From assembly GCF_001435845.1 (NCBI RefSeq), contig NZ_CM003596.1, positions 1,612,001 through 1,676,000 of the forward strand: a DNA stretch of 64,000 bases, written 5' to 3'. Below, piece by piece: positions 1 to 8,892 of the stretch (positions are counted from its first letter, which is position 1; every line of letters starts with the position of its first letter). The notes under the pieces are model-generated. The model made no database searches, was not told the DNA's origin, and saw nothing but the letters and a program-made list of their open reading frames with translations. Source of the stretch: Psychrobacter sp. P11G3. Its GTDB lineage: Bacteria > Pseudomonadota > Gammaproteobacteria > Pseudomonadales > Moraxellaceae. Position numbers and translations under genes: made by a program.

Positions 1-209
1 TGCGCGTGCGTAAAGTATTGACTGCCAGCTTCTGTCAGGCTGACTTTGCGTGTAGTACGGTTGAGCAGGCGAGTATGTAGTTCCTCCTCTAGCTTTGCTA
101 CATATTTGCTTACTAGCTGCGGCGAGAGCTGCATCGTAATAGCCGCTTTGCTAAAGCTGCCTTCTGTCACTACCGCGACGAAAGCGCGCATGGCATCGAT
201 TCTATCCAT
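1..209 (-). CDS. LysR family transcriptional regulator, N-terminal part (cut by window edge)
   Basis: Only the first 69 codons are in the window; the rest lies beyond the left edge. The translation begins MDRIDAMRAFVAVV and continues with a typical LysR winged-helix segment (GSFSKAA, then RLLNRTTRKVSLTEAG). The start ATG is preceded by an AGAG/AGG-like stretch. It is divergent from the DoxX gene about 160 bp away, the usual arrangement for a LysR regulator and its target, so it probably controls the DoxX/dioxygenase pair. The effector domain cannot be seen, so the ligand is unknown. Confidence 0.85.
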   Translation of the reverse strand, partial: MDRIDAMRAFVAVVTEGSFSKAAITMQLSPQLVSKYVAKLEEELHTRLLNRTTRKVSLTEAGSQYFTHA

Positions 210-370
210 ATTTATACCTATATTTCTCTCGATATCAAATCCATTATAAACAGTATGTTGATAATTATTCAATATAACTGAGCTTACTCTTTTATAGCGT
301 TGATAGTAAAGTGTGCCTATATCATTTTCGACACTATTTATTCTAATCATACGTTATGGAGTGAGCATCA

Positions 371-817
371 ATGAAATCATCACTATTAAATACTATTTTG
401 ACATCAAAAGCTGGAGCAGCGGCCTTAGTGCTTCGTGTACCCGTTGGCCTGATTTTAGCAGCTCATGGCGCCCAAAAATTATTTGGTTGGTTTGATGGTA
501 ATGGGCTAGCAGGTACGGCTCAATGGTTAAGCAGTATGGGTATGGAGCCGGGTTACTTGATGGCGATACTAGCAGGCGGTGCTGAGTTCTTCGGTGGTCT
601 AGCTCTGGTATTAGGTCTGCTAACCAGACCAGCTGCTTTAGCCGCAGCCTTTACCATGTTGGTGGCTATTTTTTCTGTCCATATTAGCAATGGGCTATTT
701 GCTGATAATGGCGGTTATGAATACGCATTAACCTTGATGGTGGCTACGCTTGCCCTAGCTATTCAAGGTGGCGGCTCCCTCAGTATGGATAAGGTATTAT
801 CAGAAAAAGTAGGATAG
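371..817 (+). CDS. DoxX family membrane protein
   Basis: A 148-residue, four-helix inner-membrane protein of the DoxX family. After a short N-terminus it has RVPVGLILAAHGAQKLFGWF, the family signature around helix 1, then a second helix with the GGAEFFGGLALVLG pattern and two further hydrophobic segments. A GGAG ribosome-binding site lies just upstream of the ATG. DoxX proteins are linked to redox and thiol stress, but this one's substrate is not known. It is followed 88 bp later by a DODA-type dioxygenase, and a LysR gene is divergent upstream. The three probably form a small regulon. Confidence 0.88.
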   Translation: MKSSLLNTILTSKAGAAALVLRVPVGLILAAHGAQKLFGWFDGNGLAGTAQWLSSMGMEPGYLMAILAGGAEFFGGLALVLGLLTRPAALAAAFTMLVAIFSVHISNGLFADNGGYEYALTLMVATLALAIQGGGSLSMDKVLSEKVG

Positions 818-905
818 GTTTTATAGTTGTAAATGGGGTCATTCAATTTTAGTGAACAAAGCCATTTAATAAGAGCCATTTAAGACAAGCAACCAGGGGA
901 AAGCC

Positions 906-1733
906 ATGACAACACTTTTATCTAATGAGCCAGTCAGCCAGCCTGTACTGTTTATACCGCATGGCGCAGGGCCTTGTTTTTTTATGGATTGGCAACCAGC
1001 GGATATGTGGTATGAGATGGCAATGTTTTTAAAAAGTATTTCTGCTCGTTTGCCTGAGCGACCAAAGGCTATCTTAATCATTAGTGCACATTGGCAGACG
1101 GCTGAATTCAGTATCACCACTGGCAAACAACCTAATCTCATTTATGATTATTATGGCTTTCCTGAGCATACTTATAGTTTGACTTATCCAGCCTTAGGCG
1201 CGCCAGCATTGGCAAAGCAAGTCAGCCGGCTATTGACAGAGGCAGGGGTAGGTAATAAACAAGATGCGGAGCGCGGTTTTGATCATGGCGTATTTATACC
1301 GCTTAAGCTAATGTTCCCTGAGGCAGGTATCCCGGTGGTACAGCTATCCTTGCGTCATGATTTAGACCCACAAGCGCATATAGCTGCTGGTCAAGCACTG
1401 GCGTCACTGCGTACAGAGGGGGTACTAATCGTCGGTAGCGGCATGAGCTTTCATAATATGCGCGGTTATGGCGATACCAGCTTTACTGAACCATCAGAGC
1501 GTTTTGATGAATGGCTAACGAATACTGTGGAATCAGCAGATTCGGATAAACGACTCACGGCCTTGGCCAGTTGGAAAAATGCTCCTCACGCGCTTGACTC
1601 ACATCCATTAGGGGCAGAGGAGCATTTGTTACCGCTTATGATAGCGGTGGGTGCAGCAGGACGTGACAAAGGGCACAAGGTTTACTCCCAGCAAGTGCTA
1701 AAAACGCAATTGTCAGCTTTTCAGTTTGGTTAG
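906..1733 (+). CDS. DODA-type extradiol aromatic ring-opening dioxygenase (LigB/YgiD family)
   Basis: Class III extradiol dioxygenase of the 4,5-DOPA dioxygenase type, 275 residues, which is the normal length. Visible landmarks are LFIPHGAGPCFF (His19), ISAHWQ (His62), FDHGVFIPLKLMFP and GSGMSFHNMRGYG. These supply the histidines that bind the catalytic metal. The family opens catecholic rings by inserting O2; the physiological substrate of bacterial YgiD-like members is unclear. It is probably co-transcribed with the DoxX gene. A ribosome-binding site (AGGGGAAA) precedes the ATG. Confidence 0.88.
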   Translation: MTTLLSNEPVSQPVLFIPHGAGPCFFMDWQPADMWYEMAMFLKSISARLPERPKAILIISAHWQTAEFSITTGKQPNLIYDYYGFPEHTYSLTYPALGAPALAKQVSRLLTEAGVGNKQDAERGFDHGVFIPLKLMFPEAGIPVVQLSLRHDLDPQAHIAAGQALASLRTEGVLIVGSGMSFHNMRGYGDTSFTEPSERFDEWLTNTVESADSDKRLTALASWKNAPHALDSHPLGAEEHLLPLMIAVGAAGRDKGHKVYSQQVLKTQLSAFQFG

Positions 1734-1940
1734 TATGACTTTTTAATTTCATCTCAAATCATTAGTCTGCATTTTCTAGTCGTATATGGGCTCACCATAA
1801 TGTTATAAAACCCTTACGTTTATCTTATAAAAATTTTGATCAGAGCACGGTATTATTCTAAGGAACAGTAAGCTTCAGGTTGGGTATCCACTTTTACCAC
1901 TCTCATAAGAAAGACAAGTAAACAGAAAAAAGGAATCATA

Positions 1941-3515
1941 ATGATGGCTTTGAACCATATGGTCAAAAGGTTTTGCAAAGCGACAGTCATAATTTTAAGC
2001 TTTAATATGGCGTCTTCATTTGCAGCGAATAACGATATAGAAGGACAACAGATGACGGTTTCTGTTCATCAAGGCGACGTTCAAGGTAAAGTGAATGCTG
2101 ACGTTACGTCATTTTATGGTATTCCTTATGCTCATGATCCTTTTACAAAAGCGCGTAGGTTTAAAGCTCCTCAGGCGTATGAGAAGTGGAAAGGAGTCTT
2201 GGACGCCACAAAAAAAACAGCGCCAGTTCCGCAGCCAGGCAGAGAGCAGACGGTTGAGCTTGTCGGTGCTGCAGGCGACCTTACCTTAAACATATGGGCG
2301 CCAACGGCTGCTCTACAATCAAATAAGCAGCTACCTGTGATGGTTTGGATACCAGGCGGCGCTTTTATTCGGGCAGATGCAGGAGAAGAGGCGTACAACG
2401 GTACTAGCTTCGCAAGAAACGACGCGATTGTCGTTACTGTGAATTATCGAGTTGGTGTGGATGGGTTTATGCATTTAGATGGTGCGCCAGATAATAGAGG
2501 TATTCTCGATCAAATTGCGGCACTACAATGGGTACAGAAAAACATTGCCAATTTTGGCGGTAATCCAGAGAACGTTACTTTGTTCGGTCAATCAGCAGGT
2601 GCTGAAAGCGTCGCCATACTGTTGGGCACAGATAAAGCAAAAGGCCTCTTTCAACAAGCAATCATGCAAAGCCCACCAATGCAATTTATGACCATGGAAC
2701 AAGCAGATCGAGTTAGCCAAACTTTTGCCAAAGAGCTGGGTGTATCAGCAACGATAAGCGATATCTCTCAAATTCCTCTTGAAACGTTAGTCACTGAAGT
2801 TATTGATATCGGTAACACCATAAAGAATCGAGACCAGTGGGGCATGATGTCTTGGGGCGGAACAGCGTTTTTACCTGTCGCTGACGGAGATGTCATTAAA
2901 GAGTCACCTATGAGAGATTTGGCAAACAATACAGATCCAGCCATTCCAGTTATCGTGGGTAGTACGGATCAAGAAGCTAGACTGTATTATGTTCCAGGCG
3001 GTGCTATCGACCAAATTCCTGCAACACAAAGATCGCAGTTGTTGAGTGACTTATCTTTGAGTGGGGCATCGCGTAATGTTTACGCGCCAATTAAGAATGA
3101 AAAATCTATTGGCGATAGCTTTGCTGACATTCAGTCTGATTATACCTTTCGAATGCCTGCAGTCCATATTGCTGAGCACTTGGTTAACAACGGCAATATA
3201 GTCTGGCATTATAACTTTTCGTGGTTTTCACCAGCCTTTGATGGAAAGTTAGGCGCCGCGCATTTTGTGGATGTGCCTTTTACCTTTAACGCTCTTGATA
3301 GTGAGCAAGCCAAAAGCTTTGTTGGCGATCAACCATCGCAGAAGCTTGCCGATACCATGCATCAAAACTGGATCGAGTTTGCTCGTTCTGGACAAGCACC
3401 ATGGGATAACTATCGACTAGCAGATCGAGCAACGATGGTATTTGATACTGACTCTAAAATTGTTAACGACCCTGAGCGAGACGTTAGAGTGTTGTGGAAA
3501 GATTATTCGTTCTAA
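1941..3515 (+). CDS. Secreted carboxylesterase, type B (alpha/beta hydrolase)
   Basis: 524-residue carboxylesterase/lipase family protein with an N-terminal signal peptide ending near SSFAAN. The oxyanion-hole motif PGGAF is at about 138-142. The nucleophile elbow is GQSAGAES with Ser218, and the catalytic His lies in the GAAHFVDVPF stretch. The family hydrolyses ester bonds; the signal peptide places this one in the periplasm or outside. The conserved SEDCLTLN segment reads AAGDLTLN, so the usual disulphide cysteine is absent. Two consecutive ATG codons follow an AAGGA ribosome-binding site and the first was taken. It is monocistronic with a strong terminator behind it. Substrate unknown. 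Confidence 0.87.
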   Translation: MMALNHMVKRFCKATVIILSFNMASSFAANNDIEGQQMTVSVHQGDVQGKVNADVTSFYGIPYAHDPFTKARRFKAPQAYEKWKGVLDATKKTAPVPQPGREQTVELVGAAGDLTLNIWAPTAALQSNKQLPVMVWIPGGAFIRADAGEEAYNGTSFARNDAIVVTVNYRVGVDGFMHLDGAPDNRGILDQIAALQWVQKNIANFGGNPENVTLFGQSAGAESVAILLGTDKAKGLFQQAIMQSPPMQFMTMEQADRVSQTFAKELGVSATISDISQIPLETLVTEVIDIGNTIKNRDQWGMMSWGGTAFLPVADGDVIKESPMRDLANNTDPAIPVIVGSTDQEARLYYVPGGAIDQIPATQRSQLLSDLSLSGASRNVYAPIKNEKSIGDSFADIQSDYTFRMPAVHIAEHLVNNGNIVWHYNFSWFSPAFDGKLGAAHFVDVPFTFNALDSEQAKSFVGDQPSQKLADTMHQNWIEFARSGQAPWDNYRLADRATMVFDTDSKIVNDPERDVRVLWKDYSF

Positions 3516-3553
3516 AGCATAGATCATAATGTTTCAGCGTAGTTGTCAAAAAC

Positions 3554-3590
3554 AAAACATCCTTTGAATCCGAGGTTCAAAGGATGTTTT
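3554..3590. terminator. Bidirectional intrinsic terminator
   Basis: A perfect 15-bp inverted repeat (arms 3554-3568 and 3576-3590, 7-nt loop) with A and T runs at its ends. It lies between the convergent esterase and nirD genes and can serve both strands. Confidence 0.85.
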
Positions 3591-3643
3591 AGGTTAATAG
3601 AGCAATTATTAACGACCTATCAAATTAGAGATAACGTCTCTTA

Positions 3644-3994
3644 TTATTCATATGTTGCCACCACATTATTTCCGTCAAGTTCGAACTTATAGGTGTTAAG
3701 CACGATACTTTCATCATCTAGACACTGACCAGTAGCAAGATTAAAGCGCTGCTTATAGATGGGCGAAGCCACATAAAGTACTTCTTTTGCTATTCCTGCA
3801 TCATCTGTAATCGTGGTGCCACCAATCAACCCCCGAGACAATACATTGGCCTGACTAAATGGATCGTAGTTATCAAGAGCAAATAAATCGTTCTGTTTGG
3901 TACGAAAAATAGCAATTTGTTTGCCATCTATCAGGGCGCAGACACCGGTTTCAGGGATGATATCGTCAAGTTTGCAAATGGTCTGTTGGTTCAT
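3644..3994 (-). CDS. nirD: Nitrite reductase [NAD(P)H] small subunit
   Basis: 116-residue NirD. The fold is Rieske-like but, as is normal for NirD, the CxH cluster ligands are missing, so no iron-sulphur centre is expected. Recognisable stretches are CALIDGKQIAIF, LFALDNYDPFSQANVLSRG and YVASPIYKQRFNLATG. It pairs with NirB for six-electron reduction of nitrite to ammonium in the cytoplasm. It lies 131 bp downstream of nirB on the same strand. A weak GCCTTG/CAAGGC hairpin in that gap (4085-4113) may be a partial terminator or processing site. Confidence 0.93.
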   Translation of the reverse strand: MNQQTICKLDDIIPETGVCALIDGKQIAIFRTKQNDLFALDNYDPFSQANVLSRGLIGGTTITDDAGIAKEVLYVASPIYKQRFNLATGQCLDDESIVLNTYKFELDGNNVVATYE

Positions 3995-4125
3995 GAGGCG
4001 GTATCCTTAGTGATGATAATATTGCTCTATTTGAGAAAAATGAGTCGTAAAACTTGAGTCTAGGAACATGAGTGCAAAAACAGCGCCTTGCTTTTTGTGA
4101 TAACTAACAAGGCACTTATCATTGG

Positions 4126-6726
4126 CTAGGCCAATTCAACCAGGTTGATGGTTGCTTTTTCCGCATCAGTCGCTGGGCGAATCTGCTCACGATCGGTCAC
4201 GAAAACGACATTATCATCGCCTTTCTCACTGTTTACAAAATGACGGAAACGTTTGAGTTTTTCGGTGTCATTAATCGTCGCTGCCCACTCACACACGTAA
4301 TTGTCGACCAATAACTGCATTTGCGCTTCGAGCTCATCTGCTATGCCCAAGCTGTCTTCGATAATGACGGCTTTTAGATAGTCAAGCCCGCCATCTAAGC
4401 TTTCACGCCACTTTGAGGTGCGCTGTAGCTTATCCGCTGTTTTGATATAAAACATGATGATGCGGTCGATATATTTGACCATGGTTTCGGTATCTAGATC
4501 CGTGGCAAACAGCTCGCCATGACGCGGGGTAATACCGCCATTACCGCAGACAAATAAATTCCAGCCATTTTCAGTCGCAATCATGCCAAAGTCTTTACTT
4601 TGCGCTTCCGCACATTCGCGCATACAGCCTGACACACCCATCTTGATTTTGTGAGGTGAGCGCACGCCTTTATAACGATCCTCTAACCTCAAGGCGAGGC
4701 CAATACTGTCATCGACGCCGTAGCGACACCAGGTATTACCGATACAAGATTTCACAGTACGTAAAGATTTACCATAGGCATGGCCAGTCTCAAAGCCGGC
4801 TTGTACCAGTTGCGTCCAAATATCAGGCAATTGCTCCATGCGTGCGCCAAACAGATCGACCCGCATCCCACCAGTGATTTTGGTGTACAAATTAAACTGT
4901 TTTGCCACTTGACCCAGTACGATGAGCTTGTCTGCAGTGATTTCACCGCCCGGCACACGCGGTACGACGGAATAAGTGCCGTCTTTTTGTATATTACCTA
5001 AATAGTAATCATTACTATCTTGTAGTGGTGTCAGTTCGGTTTTGAGTACGTAGTCGTTCCAGCAGGATGCCAAAATAGAGGCGACTGTTGGTTTACATAT
5101 CTCACAGCCATGACCGCTACCATGTTCAGTTAGTAACTCATCAAAGGTTTTGATACCGTGCACGCGAATCAGGCTATATAGATCTTGACGAGAGTACGCA
5201 AAATGCTCACATAAGTCATTATTCACTTCAAAGCCCATGGCGGTGAGTTGATAGCTGACCGTATCTTTGACCATAGGTGCGCAGCCGCCACAGCCACTAC
5301 CGGCACTGGTCATGGTTTTTACATCGCTGACGGAGTATGCGCCGTTTTCGACGGCCGAGCAGATAGCGCCTTTGGTCACGTTATAACAAGAACAAATCGT
5401 GGCGGTATCTGGCAAATTGTCGATGCCCATCACGGGTTTTTCAACATTGGGTAATATCAGGCTTTCAGGATGTGCAGGTAGGTCAATGTCATTTAAATAC
5501 AATTGCAATAGGTTGTTATAGTCTTCGGTGTCGCCGACCAATACAGCACCAAGCAAGCGTTTGTTATCCGGTGTGGTGACCAGTTTTTTATAAATGCCCT
5601 CAGCAGGATTTTGATACAGGTAGCTTAAGCTGCCCTCGCTTGAGCCATGTGCATCGCCAATACTGCCCACATCAACACCCATCAGTTTTAACTTAGTGCT
5701 CATGTCAGCACCCTTAAACGTCTGCTTGCTGTCACCAGCGATTTGCGCGGCACAGATACTGGCCATGTTGTAACCGGGAGCCACCAGACCAAATACTTTG
5801 TTGTCCCATACTGCGCATTCGCCCACGGCATAAATATGGTCTACATTGGTGCGGCACTGCTCATTGATCAAGATGCCACCACGCCCGCCCATCTCGATAC
5901 CACATTCGGGGTTGTTTTTAATGAGACTATCTTGGGGCCTGATACCGGCGCTAAACACAATCATATCGGTTGTTAGAGAGGTGCCATCTGTAAACTCCAT
6001 AGTTAAATGTTGATCATCACTGCTGGGGTCATCAGGGTTAAATGCGGTATTAGATAGAATCTCTTTGGTGTTTTTGCCTGTCAGTACTTTGACACCCAGT
6101 GCTTCTATTTTACGCTTTAAGATCTCACCGCCAGCGGCATCGAGCTGAACGCCCATTAATTGCGGCGCGAACTCGACCACATAAGTATCAAGCCCTAGTG
6201 TCACGAGCGCTTTTGCGGCCTCAAGCCCCAGTAAGCCACCACCAACCACCACGCCTTTTTTAACAGTGGGCAGATCGGCAATTGCTAAAATCTCATCTAA
6301 ATCTGCAATGGTACGGTATACGTGGCAGTGCGGATGCTCGCGGCCTGGGATGGGCGGTACAAAAGGATGTGAGCCTGTCGCCAGTACCAACTCAGAGTAC
6401 TCAATAATATCGCCTGCCTCAGTAGTAATACGCTGACTGGCTGAATCGATATCTACAATACATTGATTCAAATGCAAATTAACTTTTGATAATTCGTAAG
6501 CCGTTAAATCTACTAGGTTCAGCTTACTGGCATCTTTATGTTCAAAGTAGCTCGACAAATAAACACGGTCATAAGCAGGGCGGTCTTCTTCAGCAAATAC
6601 ATGAATATCAAATTGCTGGTGCAGTCCTTGCTCAATTGCCCGTTCAATAAAGTGATGACCGACCATACCGTTGCCAATCACCACCAAATTGCCTTTACTT
6701 TCTGTGCTCAATGCAGTGCTACTCAT
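4126..6726 (-). CDS. nirB: Nitrite reductase [NAD(P)H] large subunit
   Basis: 866-residue sirohaem nitrite reductase. The FAD-binding motif VVIGNGMVG is at 15-23 and the NAD(P)H motif VVVGGGLLGLEAA at 159-171. A BFD-type [2Fe-2S] domain has Cys445, Cys447, Cys479 and Cys482, and a further Cys pair is at 541/544. The sirohaem/[4Fe-4S] site is complete: CIGNTWC (661, 667) and CMREC (701, 705). It reduces nitrite to ammonium with NADH. An AAGGA ribosome-binding site lies 8 nt before the ATG. It is divergent from the narK-nasA operon. With cobA and nasA nearby, an assimilatory role is inferred. Confidence 0.95.
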   Translation of the reverse strand: MSSTALSTESKGNLVVIGNGMVGHHFIERAIEQGLHQQFDIHVFAEEDRPAYDRVYLSSYFEHKDASKLNLVDLTAYELSKVNLHLNQCIVDIDSASQRITTEAGDIIEYSELVLATGSHPFVPPIPGREHPHCHVYRTIADLDEILAIADLPTVKKGVVVGGGLLGLEAAKALVTLGLDTYVVEFAPQLMGVQLDAAGGEILKRKIEALGVKVLTGKNTKEILSNTAFNPDDPSSDDQHLTMEFTDGTSLTTDMIVFSAGIRPQDSLIKNNPECGIEMGGRGGILINEQCRTNVDHIYAVGECAVWDNKVFGLVAPGYNMASICAAQIAGDSKQTFKGADMSTKLKLMGVDVGSIGDAHGSSEGSLSYLYQNPAEGIYKKLVTTPDNKRLLGAVLVGDTEDYNNLLQLYLNDIDLPAHPESLILPNVEKPVMGIDNLPDTATICSCYNVTKGAICSAVENGAYSVSDVKTMTSAGSGCGGCAPMVKDTVSYQLTAMGFEVNNDLCEHFAYSRQDLYSLIRVHGIKTFDELLTEHGSGHGCEICKPTVASILASCWNDYVLKTELTPLQDSNDYYLGNIQKDGTYSVVPRVPGGEITADKLIVLGQVAKQFNLYTKITGGMRVDLFGARMEQLPDIWTQLVQAGFETGHAYGKSLRTVKSCIGNTWCRYGVDDSIGLALRLEDRYKGVRSPHKIKMGVSGCMRECAEAQSKDFGMIATENGWNLFVCGNGGITPRHGELFATDLDTETMVKYIDRIIMFYIKTADKLQRTSKWRESLDGGLDYLKAVIIEDSLGIADELEAQMQLLVDNYVCEWAATINDTEKLKRFRHFVNSEKGDDNVVFVTDREQIRPATDAEKATINLVELA

Positions 6727-7367
6727 GCGTCTGTCCTTAGTAATGGGGCTGGTTGAACGCGGCCATCGTTTATTTTTTTATCACGCTATAAACGGCTCCG
6801 TCTCTCAACAACAGCTGATAAACAGCATTTAATACCTACTATTACAGAGTATTCAATAATCATGCCAGAGCACTTCGATTAGCTAGGTTTTTGCGCGTTG
6901 CTATTAGGCATAAAGGTATGCCGTATCGAGACCAGTCGCTTATATACTAAGGTTTTTATGTCAGCATGATTAGCGTTGCTATTTGCCAAAAATCAGGGTG
7001 AGCACGATTGTTAATGACAGCGATATCAAAAATTAATGCACCAAAATAGTTACTGCTGTGCCCCAAGTTGGATGTTATTGCTGTTTATAAGGGAGGCTGA
7101 TGGAGTGTTTTAAATCTGCTTTATTAATGCTTTATTAGCATAAGTGTCAGGTGTGGTGATGGTTATAGACCCACCAGTAAAGGCGCTTGGATAATTAACG
7201 AGTGCTGATCTTTATATGGATCTGGCAGCGTACACAAATAACTGGCATAACCATTGCACTGCTTGAAACATTGCTACTTATCATATTTGAATACTGCATT
7301 TTTTGAACACTTAGTACCTTTAGTACGTTGTCAGAACCCTGAAGTTAATCATTTGAGGAAGTTGCCT
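6727..7367. other. Divergent nirB/narK regulatory region, non-coding
   Basis: 641 bp with no convincing gene. It should hold promoters for both arms of the nitrate locus. Visible elements are the sigma-54 type promoter in front of narK (7243-7258), a perfect GGCATA/TATGCC palindrome with 4-bp spacer at 6907-6922 on the nirB side, and an isolated TGCACC, an NtrC-like half-site, at 7037-7042. A full NtrC site was not found by eye. Confidence 0.6.
7243..7258 (+). promoter_or_regulatory. Sigma-54 (-24/-12) type promoter for the narK-nasA operon
   Basis: The sequence TGGCATAACCATTGCA matches the sigma-54 consensus: TGGCA at -24, TTGCA at -12, and exactly 10 bases between the invariant GG and GC. 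Transcription would start about 12 bases downstream, leaving a leader of roughly 100 nt before narK. Sigma-54 with NtrC is the classic control of nitrate assimilation in gammaproteobacteria, so the site fits its context. The activator sites remain unproven. Confidence 0.72.
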
Positions 7368-8876
7368 ATGTCATCATCAGCCCCCGTTGCATCTAGTAAA
7401 GACAAACTTAATGTTTTGTCATTTACGGGTAAAAATAAAATCCTTCATTTAGGTTGGATGGCATTTTTCCTTACCTTTTTTGTATGGTTTAACCATGCAC
7501 CATTTTTATCAGCGATTGGAGAAACGCTCAATCTGAGTAAAGACCAAGTCAAAACGCTACTCATTTTAAACGTGGCATTGACTATTCCGGCCCGCGTGAT
7601 TATCGGGATGCTGACAGACCGTTTTGGCCCTCGTATTGTTTATACTGCCATTTTAGCCATTGGTGCTATTCCTTGTTTTACCTTTGCGTTCGCGCAGGAC
7701 TACAACATCTTGGCACTGTCTCGGTTTTTACTGGGTTTTGTGGGTGCAGGCTTTGTGGTGGGTATCCGTTTGATGAGTGATTGGTTTCCAACCAATGAAT
7801 TAGGGACGGCTGAGGGTATTTATGGGGGGTGGGGTAATTTCGGCTCAGCAGCAGCGGCACTGTTATTGCCGACTATCGCGATTGGTGCCGCAGCAGTGTT
7901 CGGTGGTGATGAAGGGTGGCGTTATGCAACAGCCACGTCAGGGGTAGTGATGGCGATTTATAGCATCATTTTTTATAAGATGGCGCGTAATACACCCAAA
8001 GGGGCCACTTATTTTAAACCCAAAAAATCAGGTGCCATGATGGTGACGTCATCAGGTGATTTTTGGTTAATGATGGTTTTTAAATTGCCTATGTATTTGG
8101 CATTGGCTCTATTGGCGTGGAAACTATCACCTGATGGTGTGAGCTTGCTGAGCCAGTCTAGTGTCATCATGGTCTATATTGGCCTTGCGATACTGTATGT
8201 TTACGAGTTCATCAGTAGTTACCGTTTTAATAAAGAGGTTTTCACCACGTCTGTACCAGTAGCGCATCGTTATGATTTTAAGCAAGTAGGTATCTTAAAT
8301 ATTTTGTATTTTGCCACGTTCGGCTCAGAGCTTGCTGTCGTGTCGATGCTTCCTTTGTTTTACCAAGAAACTTTTAGTTTATCGATTGTGATGGCAGGGG
8401 TATTGGCATCAAGCTATGCCTTTATGAATCTCATGTCACGCCCAGGTGGCGGCTGGCTAAGTGATAAGTTTGGTCGCAAAATTACTTTGTTGATTTTGAC
8501 AGCTGGATTGGCCATCGGGTATCTATTAATGGGCTTACTTGACTCAACATGGCCACTTGCACTGGCATTGTTAATTACGATGTTTTGCTCGTTCTTTGTA
8601 CAGGCAGGTGAAGGCGCTGTTTTTGCGGTGATTCCTCTGATCAAACGCAGTATGACAGGGCAGTTTGCAGGGATGACAGGTGCGTATGGCAATGTTGGAT
8701 CAGTGGTGTATTTAACGGTGCTAAGCCTGGTGTCTTATCAAGTGTTTTTCTTTGTAATTGCCGCGACAGCAGTGGCTGGATTCTTTGCATTGTTTCTCTT
8801 AAAAGAGCCAGAAGGCATCATTATTGAAGAGATGCCAGATGGCACATTTGCCGAAATACAAGTGAGTCATAGATAG
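7368..8876 (+). CDS. narK: Nitrate/nitrite transporter, MFS family
   Basis: 502-residue major facilitator protein of the NarK/NasA type with about 12 membrane helices. The cytoplasmic loop GMLTDRFGPR follows TM2, whose IPAR carries the substrate-binding arginine. The two nitrate signatures are seen as GGWGNFGSAAAALL and TGAYGNVGSVVYL. It brings nitrate in for the reductases encoded downstream. An in-frame start lies 114 nt upstream, but the ATG chosen here has the better ribosome-binding site (GAGGA) and gives a normal N-terminus. The next gene begins 16 bp after its stop codon. Confidence 0.93.
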   Translation: MSSSAPVASSKDKLNVLSFTGKNKILHLGWMAFFLTFFVWFNHAPFLSAIGETLNLSKDQVKTLLILNVALTIPARVIIGMLTDRFGPRIVYTAILAIGAIPCFTFAFAQDYNILALSRFLLGFVGAGFVVGIRLMSDWFPTNELGTAEGIYGGWGNFGSAAAALLLPTIAIGAAAVFGGDEGWRYATATSGVVMAIYSIIFYKMARNTPKGATYFKPKKSGAMMVTSSGDFWLMMVFKLPMYLALALLAWKLSPDGVSLLSQSSVIMVYIGLAILYVYEFISSYRFNKEVFTTSVPVAHRYDFKQVGILNILYFATFGSELAVVSMLPLFYQETFSLSIVMAGVLASSYAFMNLMSRPGGGWLSDKFGRKITLLILTAGLAIGYLLMGLLDSTWPLALALLITMFCSFFVQAGEGAVFAVIPLIKRSMTGQFAGMTGAYGNVGSVVYLTVLSLVSYQVFFFVIAATAVAGFFALFLLKEPEGIIIEEMPDGTFAEIQVSHR

Positions 8877-8892
8877 TATGGGGTGACGACAG

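Noticed and set aside
4085..4113. Strong terminator between nirB and nirD
   Set aside because: Only a 6-bp stem with a long loop; noted under nirD as a possible weak site rather than listed.
6906..6923. Sigma-54 promoter for nirB on the minus strand
   Set aside because: The GG-to-GC spacing is 11 rather than 10 bases; the site is better explained as a palindrome.
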